Positions 17,669-26,900 of a stretch of DNA of 64,000 nucleotides are shown here, one piece after another. The first letter of the stretch is position 1. The number at the start of each line of letters is the position of its first letter. Under the pieces are notes generated by a model that worked only from the letters and a program-made list of their open reading frames with translations, ran no database searches and was not told where the DNA came from. The position numbers were made by a program, and so were the translations under genes. Source of the stretch: RGIG3102 sp964525015 (GTDB lineage Bacteria > Bacillota > Clostridia > Oscillospirales > Ruminococcaceae); the NCBI GenBank assembly GCA_964525015.1, contig CAZGFY010000005.1:1-64000 (forward strand), read 5' to 3'.

Positions 17669-19124
17669 TGGCAATAATATTTTATTAGCTTCTAATATTG
17701 ATTATCCGTATGATTCAATAAAAAACATTGATGATAGTAGTAATATAAGCGATATAATATATAAATCGCAGCTGTATGGTCCAGTGCCTGATTCCACAAT
17801 AGAATTTGCCCCACTTCAAGAATCTGTAAATATTGTTGGCGAATTTATAAAGCTAAATTATGGCTTAACCCAAGTTCAAAACACAACCGCATATATAGGT
17901 TATTCTTTTATGAACGGAGTTCACGTTCCTGAAATTTACTATTATATAGATATAGATGGGAATAGGTTTTCGGCTATGCTAAGCGGATTTACAAATGAAT
18001 TAATTGGATTTAATCTTGATTATATATCAACTCTTTCAAAAAATTTAGAAATCCATTCAGCCGATGATGCAAATTTTTCTAATACTGCTGTTAGCGAAGA
18101 TAATCTTTTATTAATTGATAATAAAGTTCGTGAAATATTAAATATTCTAGGGTACACCCAATCAGTAGAGTCTAGCGAATCTACTCATTCTCTAGTGCCT
18201 TGCGATAATGGAATGTTATCAAGTGATACTTCTTTTAGTAGCGAAGATTACTTTATTTTGTTTAGCACTAGCGTTAAATTAAGCGATGAGTCTATCATTT
18301 CACTTAGCTTTACCAAAACTAATAATGATATGATACTGCGCGCCTTTACCGACCATACTCTTCTTGAAAAACATAGAGAAACTGCTACTAGTTTAAGAGT
18401 TTATGAAACTAATGATGAACCTAAAATAAATTCTAATCTAAGTGTGGATTTTCCATATTCTTCATTTAAATTAGCCGATACTGGTTTGCCATATTTTCCT
18501 TATGCATATACTGAAAATGATACTATAATTGATTTCCCATCAGCTAATCTATCTTTGCAAATGGCTAGTAATATGATGGGCGAAATTATAAAATCACACT
18601 ATCCCGATATTTCCCCTACCGATATAACAGCATTTGCTGATTATCTTGAAGGGTATGAGCATTATGATTTTGATAGATTAGGCTATTTTTCTTATTTCAC
18701 TTCAAACGGCATTGATATCTATGTTTTAGCAGATATCAACCCAATGACATTTGAAATTTACAACTTTGAAATGCTATATTATGATGAGATTTCTAGCTAT
18801 GAAATTCCACTTAATTTATCCGAATCTGAACTTGGACAGATAATAGGTATGCCAGTTGAAGAAGATGTTAAAGCTTTAATTGATGAAAATTTAAATAGCA
18901 CTTTAAAATTTTTAGGCTATGATAGCGATATAGGAAATATCGACTATGTAAAAATAGCAGACGCTTATTTTCCAAATAGCGGAACTAGCCACTATCTCGC
19001 TTATGAAATTAGCATAGTGCTTGAAGATAACACATATCTTATAGCCCAATATTCTGGAAACTCACAAAAAGTAAATCTTCAATCAATCTGGGACAACTCT
19101 GCTTATTCTAGGTTTACTAAATAA
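17532..19124 (+). CDS. Membrane-anchored extracellular protein, two copies of the same unknown module
   Basis: 530 residues with the same anchor as its neighbour (first about 45 residues nearly identical). Two tandem modules follow, about 58-285 and 298-525. Each opens with DYPYDS or DFPYSS, has a helix ending in IKLNYG or IKSHYP about 55-75 residues later, a YYYIDIDGN/YFSYFTSNG strand pair and a late ILNILGY or LKFLGYD helix before an edge strand (LSDESIISLSF or LEDNTYLIAQY). The sequences have diverged strongly, so the internal duplication is older than the 5' duplication. No catalytic motif or cysteine pair is visible. It is probably the last gene of the two-component locus; a terminator follows. 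Confidence 0.68.
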   Translation: MNNKKTIILTFSLATILILGILVFSNGVQNAWQATSEVENNIDVSNGNNILLASNIDYPYDSIKNIDDSSNISDIIYKSQLYGPVPDSTIEFAPLQESVNIVGEFIKLNYGLTQVQNTTAYIGYSFMNGVHVPEIYYYIDIDGNRFSAMLSGFTNELIGFNLDYISTLSKNLEIHSADDANFSNTAVSEDNLLLIDNKVREILNILGYTQSVESSESTHSLVPCDNGMLSSDTSFSSEDYFILFSTSVKLSDESIISLSFTKTNNDMILRAFTDHTLLEKHRETATSLRVYETNDEPKINSNLSVDFPYSSFKLADTGLPYFPYAYTENDTIIDFPSANLSLQMASNMMGEIIKSHYPDISPTDITAFADYLEGYEHYDFDRLGYFSYFTSNGIDIYVLADINPMTFEIYNFEMLYYDEISSYEIPLNLSESELGQIIGMPVEEDVKALIDENLNSTLKFLGYDSDIGNIDYVKIADAYFPNSGTSHYLAYEISIVLEDNTYLIAQYSGNSQKVNLQSIWDNSAYSRFTK

Positions 19125-19127
19125 AAA

Positions 19128-19165
19128 TCAAAAAGCTTGCTAAAAATTTTAGCAAGCTTTTTATT
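19128..19165. terminator. Bidirectional terminator between convergent genes
   Basis: A 16-bp stem (19130-19145 with 19147-19162) flanked by A and T runs lies between the 530-residue protein gene and the convergent HTH gene. Confidence 0.85.
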
Positions 19166-19670
19166 ATTTTTTTAATTCATTATATGCTTTTATATCAATT
19201 AAATTATTCGCAACCATTTTTTCTGCCCATAATTGCAGTGCTTCAACTGTTAGTGAAATTTCTTCTAGCGTTTCTTGGATTTGTATAAAATCTTTAAGCT
19301 CTGTTTCATCGATTAGATTATCGGCGGTTATCTCTATTAATAATTCTTTTTTCTTTTGCATAGAATTTAAAGATGCAAGCATTGGCAATATAATTTGAGA
19401 TAAATCACGAACTTTCACTTCTGGAACATACTGCTTACCGATAGCGCAATCATTTGAGCAATAGTAGTTGCAGAGTTTTGGCTCTTTGTATTTATCTGCC
19501 ATAACAAGCACTTCTTCAGGGTATGGCGTGGATTTTGAATTTTCGATTTTTTCAATTCTATCAGGGGAAATACTTTCTAATAATTCGCTCGCTGTTTCCC
19601 TTGTTAAATTAAGCTCTTCACGGAGATTTTGATACATATTTTTATTTTTTTTAATCGATGCTCTTCCCAT
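19164..19670 (-). CDS. Helix-turn-helix (XRE-like) protein with a CX3CX3C motif
   Basis: 168 residues. The N-terminal part (about 12-62) reads as a Cro/C1-type HTH (LREELNLTRETASELLESISPDRIEKIE). A cysteine motif C67-X3-C71-X3-C75 (LCNYYCSNDCAIG) follows, which could bind a metal or Fe-S cluster. The C-terminal part (about 90-168) is helical. I recognise the architecture as common in Clostridia but know of no defined role. It stands alone, with a ribosome site GGAAGTGG before the ATG. Targets unknown. Confidence 0.72.
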   Translation of the reverse strand: MGRASIKKNKNMYQNLREELNLTRETASELLESISPDRIEKIENSKSTPYPEEVLVMADKYKEPKLCNYYCSNDCAIGKQYVPEVKVRDLSQIILPMLASLNSMQKKKELLIEITADNLIDETELKDFIQIQETLEEISLTVEALQLWAEKMVANNLIDIKAYNELKK

Positions 19671-19736
19671 TTAATCCACTTCCTTTTATAATTATAAATC
19701 TATTTTAACAAAAATTGTATTATAATGCAAGAAGGC

Positions 19737-19760
19737 TAGCCTTACTCAGATAATCCGAAC
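19737..19760. repeat. Short dispersed repeat, copy A
   Basis: 24 bases from TAGCCTTACTCAG onward match the reverse strand of 49524-49547 at 22 of 24 positions and that of 49444-49466 at about 20 of 23. The 12-base core TAGCCTTACTCA also occurs at 8988-8999. Confidence 0.5.
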
Positions 19761-19783
19761 ACGTTTAATAATAATCAAATAGG

Positions 19784-20638
19784 CTAACTTTTCCTTTTAT
19801 AAAGCTCTGCAAACATCGCTCCACCTATAACGCAAACAGCGCCAATAATCTGCCAAAAGGTCATCACTTCTTTTAGTATTACTGCTGAGAATATTATTGC
19901 AAATATCGGTTCTGCAAAAGATAAAATAGCAATCGTTTGCATCGAAACCTTTTGAATTGCGCTCATATAAACCCCATATGCAACACCCGTGTGAACAACT
20001 CCTATAATAATTAAATTTATCATATACCTATCACCTGGGTAATTTAGCGTTTCGCCGTTTATCATAAAGGTGTAGATAAAAACTAAAACTGCCCCCATAA
20101 CAAGCTCAATCATCGCAACATTAAATCCGGATATTCCATTAATTGTTTTATTAAGAATGCAAGCAATTGCATATAAAATTGCGCCGATAAAAGCTGAAAT
20201 TATTCCACTTACTGAAACTTCCCCAACCCCTGCTGAAAAGCTAACAGCGATAAGCCCTAAAAATGCAGTGCTCATTCCTAACACCTTTTCAAAGGTTAGC
20301 TTTTCTTTAAATAAATAAGGCGACACTGCCATAACAATGATTGGCGAAAGATAATAAACCACTGTTACAACACTTACCGAAGCTAGGCGATACCCTTCAA
20401 AAAGTGCAATCCAGTTTGCCCCAATACAGCCCCCAGCCAGCACCAATTTTAAAATATTCTTTTTAACTGCTTTAATATCCATTTTATTTTTTGAAAATAG
20501 ATATATCATAATTAAACTTAAACTACCTAAAACCGTTCGATAAAATGCCACCTGAGTACTGCTTATAGGAATTCCATCTATAAAAACTGCAATACTCCCC
20601 CATAGCATAGCTGGGATTAAAACCATTAAATAATACAT
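19784..20638 (-). CDS. EamA/DMT superfamily transporter
   Basis: 284 residues with ten predicted membrane helices in two EamA halves (about 5-135 and 145-280). The family pattern AFYRTVLGSLSLI and the second-half GVAYGVYMSAIQKVSMQTIAILSFAEPIFAI are both typical. DMT transporters export amino acids or other metabolites; the substrate cannot be read here. It is a single gene ending in TAG, flanked by short intergenic regions, and divergent from the flavin lipoprotein gene. Confidence 0.88.
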   Translation of the reverse strand: MYYLMVLIPAMLWGSIAVFIDGIPISSTQVAFYRTVLGSLSLIMIYLFSKNKMDIKAVKKNILKLVLAGGCIGANWIALFEGYRLASVSVVTVVYYLSPIIVMAVSPYLFKEKLTFEKVLGMSTAFLGLIAVSFSAGVGEVSVSGIISAFIGAILYAIACILNKTINGISGFNVAMIELVMGAVLVFIYTFMINGETLNYPGDRYMINLIIIGVVHTGVAYGVYMSAIQKVSMQTIAILSFAEPIFAIIFSAVILKEVMTFWQIIGAVCVIGGAMFAELYKRKS

Positions 20639-20756
20639 TTTTCTTTCCTTTTTTAATTAACTAACTTTACTTTGCCTTAACTTTAGCACAAAATAACAAA
20701 ACCGACAATAGTTTTTATCTAATTTCCCCAAAAAAAATTATATACCACAGTTACAA

Positions 20757-20785
20757 TTGACTAACTATGGAAAATATGGCATAAT
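20757..20785 (+). promoter_or_regulatory. Promoter of the flavin lipoprotein gene
   Basis: TTGACT (20757-20762), a 17-base spacer, CATAAT (20780-20785), then a 74-base leader to the ATG. Confidence 0.65.
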
Positions 20786-20859
20786 TAAAGTTACTAAAGA
20801 TATATAATTCAGTAATTATGTATTAATTCAATTTTATCGAATACAAGGAGAAATTTAAT

Positions 20860-21813
20860 ATGTCAACATTGCAATCACGTCGCGATTTTTTAAAAAAATC
20901 AACAATGCTAGTTGGTTCAGCTGCCATTTTAGGTGGAGCGGGCTTATTAACTGGATGCACTTCAGCATCTGCAACAACTAGTACTGAAACTCCAGCTGCT
21001 CCAGCATTTCCTTACGAATATCCAGAACTTGATGCTACTTTAGCTGAAGAAGTGGCTTATGGTGGATACTTTGAAGATGGATGCTGTTATGGCGTTGCAA
21101 AAGCAATGCTAGAGCAATTACAAGCATCTGTTGGTTATCCATTCACAGCTATCGACCCTGCTATTTATAAGCCAGGTAAAGAAGGCTATGGTATCGGAAC
21201 TATTTGTGGTGCTTTAGCTGGCGCTGTTAATGTTATTAGTATGGTTGTGCCAACTGATGATGCAAAGGCAATAAACGCTGAATTATTCAACTGGTACACT
21301 TCAACTAGCCTTCCTTTATATCGCCCAGAAGGGCTAAGCGATGTTCAAACAGTGGCAAAATCTATAAACTGTTCTGATTCAGTTACTCAATTTAAGCAAG
21401 CTGCAAACGTTGAGCAGGCTGACCCAATAAGAAAAGAAAGATGTGGGGCTATTAGTGGCGACGTTGCTAGAAAAGCAGTTGAGTTATTAAATATTCATTA
21501 TGGTTATATGGCAGCACCAGAGCCTGCTCCTGAAAAAACTATGGCACCTTTAGCAGATAATGAGTATCTTGGTGAATCTTCAACTTCTCGTGGAGCTGTA
21601 AAAGTTAAAGTGACAATGGACGGCGATAAAATTTCAAACATTGAAGTTTTAGAAAACAATGAAACTCCTTCATTTGCTTCTGAAGCACTTGTGTCTATCC
21701 CTGAATCAATTATCGCTAATCAATCAGCTGATATTGATGTAATTGCAAATGCTACCGAAACAAGTAATGCAATTATGGAAGCTGTTAAAGACGCTCTTTC
21801 AAAAGTTAAATAA
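20860..21813 (+). CDS. Tat-exported lipoprotein: C_GCAxxG_C_C redox domain plus FMN-binding domain
   Basis: 317 residues. Residues 6-13 (SRRDFLKK) form a twin-arginine motif, and the signal ends in a lipobox LLTGC with Cys33, so the protein should be exported folded and lipid-anchored. Residues 60-215 hold a cysteine pattern typical of the C_GCAxxG_C_C family: C75-C76, C116 (GTICGALAGA), C171 and C195. The C-terminus (about 236-317) is an FMN-binding domain of the RnfG/NqrC type. Its DVIANATETS (D293, T299) resembles the ApbE flavinylation motif DxxSGAT, with Ser and Gly replaced. This suggests an extracytoplasmic cofactor-bearing electron carrier. No apbE or tat genes are in the window. Partner and substrate are unknown. 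Confidence 0.8.
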   Translation: MSTLQSRRDFLKKSTMLVGSAAILGGAGLLTGCTSASATTSTETPAAPAFPYEYPELDATLAEEVAYGGYFEDGCCYGVAKAMLEQLQASVGYPFTAIDPAIYKPGKEGYGIGTICGALAGAVNVISMVVPTDDAKAINAELFNWYTSTSLPLYRPEGLSDVQTVAKSINCSDSVTQFKQAANVEQADPIRKERCGAISGDVARKAVELLNIHYGYMAAPEPAPEKTMAPLADNEYLGESSTSRGAVKVKVTMDGDKISNIEVLENNETPSFASEALVSIPESIIANQSADIDVIANATETSNAIMEAVKDALSKVK

Positions 21814-21828
21814 TCTATATATCAAAAT

Positions 21829-21862
21829 ACAAAAAGACGATTTTTAAAAATCGTCTTTTTTA
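21829..21862. terminator. Terminator after the flavin lipoprotein gene
   Basis: A stem of AAAAAGACGATTTTT paired with its complement (21831-21860), A/T runs on both sides. It may also serve the convergent MarR gene. Confidence 0.85.
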
Positions 21863-21884
21863 TTTAGCCTTACTATATTATATT

Positions 21885-22301
21885 TTATTCTTGATTTATT
21901 AGTTTTAATATCAATTCTTGCAGTGTTTTTTGCTCTTCTTCGGATAACACATCGAAAAATTCTTTTGATAATTTTTTTTGAGTATCATAATTATCCTCAA
22001 CTAATTTTATTCCCTTTTGGGTAATATCAATTATCATATTTCGCTTATCTTTTTCATCGCGTTTTCTAATTAAAAAACCTTCTTCTTCAAGCTTTGCCAT
22101 TCCTGTGCTGAGTGACGATGCCTTTATACAAAACTGCTCTTGTAGTTTTTTTTGCGTTATTGGAGCCTCGCTTTTAACCCCAGCTAAAAATCTAAGCTGT
22201 CCTGGTGAAATAGGGATATCTATTTTATCTGATTTCTTTTTTAATTTGCCATATAATCTATAAAAATTACTATATAGTTTTTCACTAGTTAAAAATTCCA
22301 T
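21885..22301 (-). CDS. MarR family regulator
   Basis: 138 residues with the MarR winged helix: APITQKKLQEQFCIKASSLSTGMAKLEEEGFLIRKRDEKDKRN, followed by ITQKGIKLV, and dimerisation helices at both ends. The start codon abuts the stop of the upstream MATE gene with no gap, so the two are one operon. The 41-bp palindrome ahead of the MATE gene is a fitting operator. It is most likely a repressor of the exporter that responds to a small aromatic or drug-like ligand, as known for MarR proteins. The MATE-then-regulator order ties regulator level to pump expression. Confidence 0.9.
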   Translation of the reverse strand: MEFLTSEKLYSNFYRLYGKLKKKSDKIDIPISPGQLRFLAGVKSEAPITQKKLQEQFCIKASSLSTGMAKLEEEGFLIRKRDEKDKRNMIIDITQKGIKLVEDNYDTQKKLSKEFFDVLSEEEQKTLQELILKLINQE

Positions 22302-23720
22302 TTATGCCTCCGCTACATCGCCAGTATCTTCAAGATTTTTTGGCATTTGAGCTCTTAGTTTATTTAAATCTTTTAAAATCGTAACTGTTATTACGCTGGC
22401 TATAATCGCTGTTCCAATATCTGTAATTGGCGAAACTAATTGAATCCCCCTAGCTCCTAAAATAGATGGCAGAATTAAAAGTAGTGGAATATAGCAAATT
22501 CCTTGTTTTGAAATAGCTATAATAGTTGCCCTAACTGAATATCCGATTGATTGGGATAATTGATTTGTCATAATAACCCAAGCTTGAAGTGGCAATGTTG
22601 AGCAGTTCACCATTAGCATAAATGATGCAAACTCGATAACTTCGCTGTCCCCTGCTCTAAAAAAGCCAATAATTGTATCAGCTGAAAAAAATGCAAGAAT
22701 CCCAAGCGTTGTTAAAATTCCAATCGCAACCTTAACTGAAAACCAAAACGCTTCAAGTACTCTATCATATCGTTTAGCACCGTAATTAAACCCTGCAACT
22801 GGCTGAAAACCTTGTCCATATCCCATTAATGCAGAATAAATAAACATCATTATTCTATTAACAATTCCAGCTGATGCAATAACAACGTCGCCATAAGGAT
22901 TTGCAACTGTGTTTAATAAAATTGATGAAACACTAGCAAGCCCCTGACGACCAAATGTTGGTGCGCCTGCTTTTAATATTTCAGAATATATTTTTTTTGT
23001 AGGAAAGAATTTTTTAAATTCTATTTTTATTGTGTTACCCCTAAAATTGCATTGCCATAATAAAATGCAAAAGCTTATACATTGGCTGAGCCCAGTTGCA
23101 ATTGCAGCGCCGGCAATGCCCATTTCTGGAAAAGGCCCTATCCCAAAAATAAACAATGGGTCGAGTATCATATTTAAAATTCCACCCGTAGTAAGACCTA
23201 TCATAGCATAAAAAGCATTTCCTTGTGCCCTTAAAACATTATTCATAACAAAGCTTGCCATCATAAAAGGAGTTGCAATTAAGATATAACTTGCATAATC
23301 CATAGCATATGGTGCTATTGTTTCTGTTGCACCAAGAAAGTATACAAGTGGCTCTAAATTAATAAGTCCCACAATGGAAATTATAACCCCTAAAATAATA
23401 GTTGTAAAAAAGCCAGTAGAGAAAGTTCTCTCAGCTGCAATCCTATCTTTTCTTCCAAGGGATCTGGAAATATAATTCCCACTGCCAACTCCAAAAGTGA
23501 ATCCAATTGTTTGAACTAAAGCCATAAGCGAGAATATTATACTAACAGCCCCCGATGCACTTCTGCCAAGCTGGCTAACAAAGTAAGTATCTGCCATATT
23601 ATAAATTGAAGAGATAAGCATACTAATAATAGTTGGAATAGCAAGAGTTGGGATTAATTTTGCTATTGGAGTTTCTATCATTTGCTTATATCTAGCTTCA
23701 TATTTTTGGGTATCATCCAT
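22302..23720 (-). CDS. MATE family efflux transporter (MarR-associated)
   Basis: 472 residues with about 12 membrane segments. The N-terminal pattern IAKLIPTLAIPTIISMLISSIYNMADTYFV is the MepA/NorM beginning, and the two halves carry SRSLGRKDR and FNYGAKRYD. It resembles MepA-type multidrug exporters, which are also regulated by a MarR protein (MepR). Transcription probably starts just above the 41-bp palindrome. A ribosome site with GGAGG lies 9 bases before the ATG. It is distinct in sequence from the MATE protein at 13073. Confidence 0.92.
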   Translation of the reverse strand: MDDTQKYEARYKQMIETPIAKLIPTLAIPTIISMLISSIYNMADTYFVSQLGRSASGAVSIIFSLMALVQTIGFTFGVGSGNYISRSLGRKDRIAAERTFSTGFFTTIILGVIISIVGLINLEPLVYFLGATETIAPYAMDYASYILIATPFMMASFVMNNVLRAQGNAFYAMIGLTTGGILNMILDPLFIFGIGPFPEMGIAGAAIATGLSQCISFCILLWQCNFRGNTIKIEFKKFFPTKKIYSEILKAGAPTFGRQGLASVSSILLNTVANPYGDVVIASAGIVNRIMMFIYSALMGYGQGFQPVAGFNYGAKRYDRVLEAFWFSVKVAIGILTTLGILAFFSADTIIGFFRAGDSEVIEFASFMLMVNCSTLPLQAWVIMTNQLSQSIGYSVRATIIAISKQGICYIPLLLILPSILGARGIQLVSPITDIGTAIIASVITVTILKDLNKLRAQMPKNLEDTGDVAEA

Positions 23721-23739
23721 TTTTTATTTCCTCCAAATC

Positions 23740-23780
23740 AAAATACTTAGGTAACTAATGATTAGTTACCTAAGTATTTT
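23740..23780. promoter_or_regulatory. 41-bp perfect palindrome, probable MarR operator
   Basis: 20-bp arms (23740-23759 and 23761-23780) are perfectly complementary around G23760; the core is TTAGGTAACTAAT. It sits directly before the ribosome site of the MATE-marR operon. It could also fold as a terminator-like hairpin in RNA. Confidence 0.75.
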
Positions 23781-23894
23781 ACCCTTTTTTGGAGAAAAAA
23801 TCAATATAATTTTATAAAATTTGTTATTTACTAAAAATTCCATCTTTTTAAAGTGAATAATAATGTAAAAATAGCTAAAAACCAATAAAAATTA

Positions 23895-23923
23895 TTGACA
23901 AAGTTTAATCTGTATTATATACT
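23895..23923 (+). promoter_or_regulatory. Promoter of the RND-tetR operon
   Basis: TTGACA (23895-23900), a 17-base spacer, TATACT (23918-23923): nearly consensus sigma-A promoter. Confidence 0.8.
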
Positions 23924-23935
23924 TAATCCAGTAAA

Positions 23936-23951
23936 CCGACCAATCGGTCGG
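23936..23951. promoter_or_regulatory. TetR-type operator
   Basis: CCGACC, AATC, GGTCGG: 6-bp inverted arms of the kind bound by AcrR-like TetR proteins, placed just after the predicted transcription start. The tetR gene ends the same operon. Confidence 0.72.
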
Positions 23952-23985
23952 AAGCGAATAATCAATTAAGATAAAGGGAAAGAAA

Positions 23986-26900
23986 ATGATTAAATATTCT
24001 GTAAAAAAGCCACTTACAGTTTTTGTAAGTGTTATACTTGTTTTGGTTTTAGGTGTTGTATCTTTTTTAGGTCTTAGCACCGATTTATTGCCAACGATTA
24101 GCCTTCCATATGTAGTTGTTGTAACTGCATACCCAGGTGCTTCTCCTGAAAGAGTAGAGGTTTCTGTAACTGAGCCTATAGAGCAGGCAGTTGCCACTAT
24201 TTCAGGGCTTGAGAATATAACAAGTACATCAAGCGAAAATATGTCAACAGTTATGCTTGAATTTTCAGAAAGCATAAATATGGACTCTGTTATGATAGAT
24301 TTAAATAATAATCTTGAGGCAGTATCTGGATATTTTGATGATATGGTTCAGCCGCCAATGGTCATTAAAATCAACCCAGATATGCTACCTATACAAATGC
24401 TAAGTATCGACGTTGAGGGAATGGATGTTAAAGAGCTCACACAGTATGTGGAAGAAGAATTTCAGCCATATATTGAAAGAATAGAAGGCGTTGCAACCGT
24501 TGATGTGCAGGGTGCTGTTGCCGATTATGTTGAAATACAATTAAATCAAGATAAAATTGATAATATAAATGATAATGTTCTAGGTGCAGTTGATGGCGAA
24601 TTACTAGAGGCAAGAAACGAACTATACTCTGCTCAAAACGAACTTGAAGATGGAATATCCGAGCTCACTAGCGAAAGAGATAAAGCTTTTAGCGATCTTG
24701 CAAACGGAAAAGCAGCTCTAGACACTGGTATTGCACAGACACAAGCAATTGCATCAGAAGCCGCTCAACTAGAAGCACAAAAAGGCTTAGTTGAGAAGCA
24801 AATTGAAATTGTTGCACAAAGGGATGAATTACAAGCCTTACTTGATAACCTAACCTTCGCATCGGCTGGAATGAGCACTCTTCCTTTCCAAGATGAAACC
24901 ACTTTAGCTGAGCTATCACTACTAGACCCTTCGATGGGGGTAATGATAACAGATTTTATCAATGATGGACTCGCCACCGAAACCACTACTTTCGGCGAAT
25001 TAAAAGCTACACTTACAGCATCCATTACTGAATTACAAAAAGGCATTGCAGGAATAAATAAAGCCCTTGCTGATATGGGCGTTGAAAACCCAGACACCAC
25101 TTCTAGCACTGATTTAAATAACAGCTTTACAGCTAGAATTAATTCAATTGATAAAGATTTAGTTGAAGCGCAATTTTTAGCTGATGCAATGGCTGAAACA
25201 CTTAAAAAACTTCAAGATAGCTATGCTGCATTAGAACTTGGACATATGCAAGCTGTTAATCAAATAACAGTAGCTGAAGCTCAATTAACTTCAGCTGAAG
25301 CTGAACTTGACGCAGGGCTTGATGAATTCAATAAACAAAGGGATGAAGCTTTAAGAACAGCTAATATCGACGGACTTGTAACCCAAGAAGCACTTTCTGG
25401 CATACTAATGGCGCAAAACTTCTCTATGCCAGCTGGTTATGTTGCAGATAATGAAGAGAAAATCAGCGTTAAAATCGGTGATGAATTTACATCTGTTGAA
25501 GAGCTTGGCAATTTAATGCTACTTGATATGGGGCTTGATGATTTAGAGCCTATATATCTAAGAGATGTTGCAGATATAACAATTAAGGATAATCAAGATG
25601 AAAGCTACACAAGGGTTAATGGAAATCCTGGTGTAATGATTTCAATTCAAAAATCAAGCGTTGCATCCACTACTGAAGTTACTTCGGCAATAAATGAAGC
25701 TGTGGCAAAATTAGAAAGTGAAAACCCAGCTGTACGTGTTACCACTTTGATGGACCAAGGCGTTTATATTGGCATAATTGTTGATAGCGTTATGGATAAT
25801 TTAATGTATGGTGGCATTATTGCATTCTTTGTGTTACTATTTTTCCTAAAAGATTTAAAGCCTACTCTAATTATAGCTTTTTCAATCCCGATAAGCTTAT
25901 TATTTAGTATCGTTTTAATGTATTTCTCAAACGTTACTTTAAATATCATATCTCTATCCGGTCTTGCGCTCGGTGTTGGTATGCTAGTTGACAACTCAAT
26001 AGTTGTTATCGAAAATATTTATCGTTTAAGAAGTGAGGGATATTCAAAAGTTAAAGCAGCTGTTATTGGAGCCACTCAAGTTGGTGGGGCAATTTTCTCC
26101 TCTACTCTAACTACTGTATCAGTATTTTTACCTATCGTATTTGTTGAAGGTATATCAAGGCAGTTATTTACAGATATGGGGCTTACAATTGCATACTCCT
26201 TATTTGCATCTTTACTCGTTGCTTTAACTATTGTTCCAGCAATGGCATCAACTATGCTTAATACTTCAAAGCAAAAAGAGCAAAAATTATTTGATAAATT
26301 CGTTGCTGGATATCAAAAATTGCTAAGCTTTAATTTAAAGCATCGCTGGATAGTTATCCTTTTAACTATTTCTCTTTTAGGTACATCTTTATACAACACA
26401 ACGAATATGCCTTTAGTTTTAATTCCAGCAATGGACTCTACTGAAATGCAAATGACTCTAACTTTAGAAGACACTCCAAAAGATTTAGTTATTCAAGCTG
26501 GTGAAGATATAGCTAAAAGAGTTCAGCAAATAGAAGGAATAGAAACAGTTGGTCTTTCAATGACTACTGGTAGTAGCACTTCGCTTATGTCTATGGGTGG
26601 TGGAGAAGATACTATTAGCTATTATATAACTGTCAACCCTGAGTCTGGCAGAACTAATATGGATATAACTGATGAAATAAAATCTCTAACACCTGATTAT
26701 GAGGATAATTTAAGTATCTCTTCAAGCAATATGGATATTTCTGCTCTAAGTGGAACTGGCGTTTCATACGTTATTAAAGGAAATGATTTAGAAACTCTGC
26801 AAGCTACTGCAACTGAAATCGGAGATATTCTAAGAGATGTTGAGGGCGTTGGCGAAGTTAATGATGGCTCTAGTGAAACTGTTACTGAAATTAAGGTTGA

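Noticed and set aside
13073..23720. The two MATE genes as a recent duplication
   Set aside because: The two proteins differ throughout and have different regulators; they are separate subfamilies.
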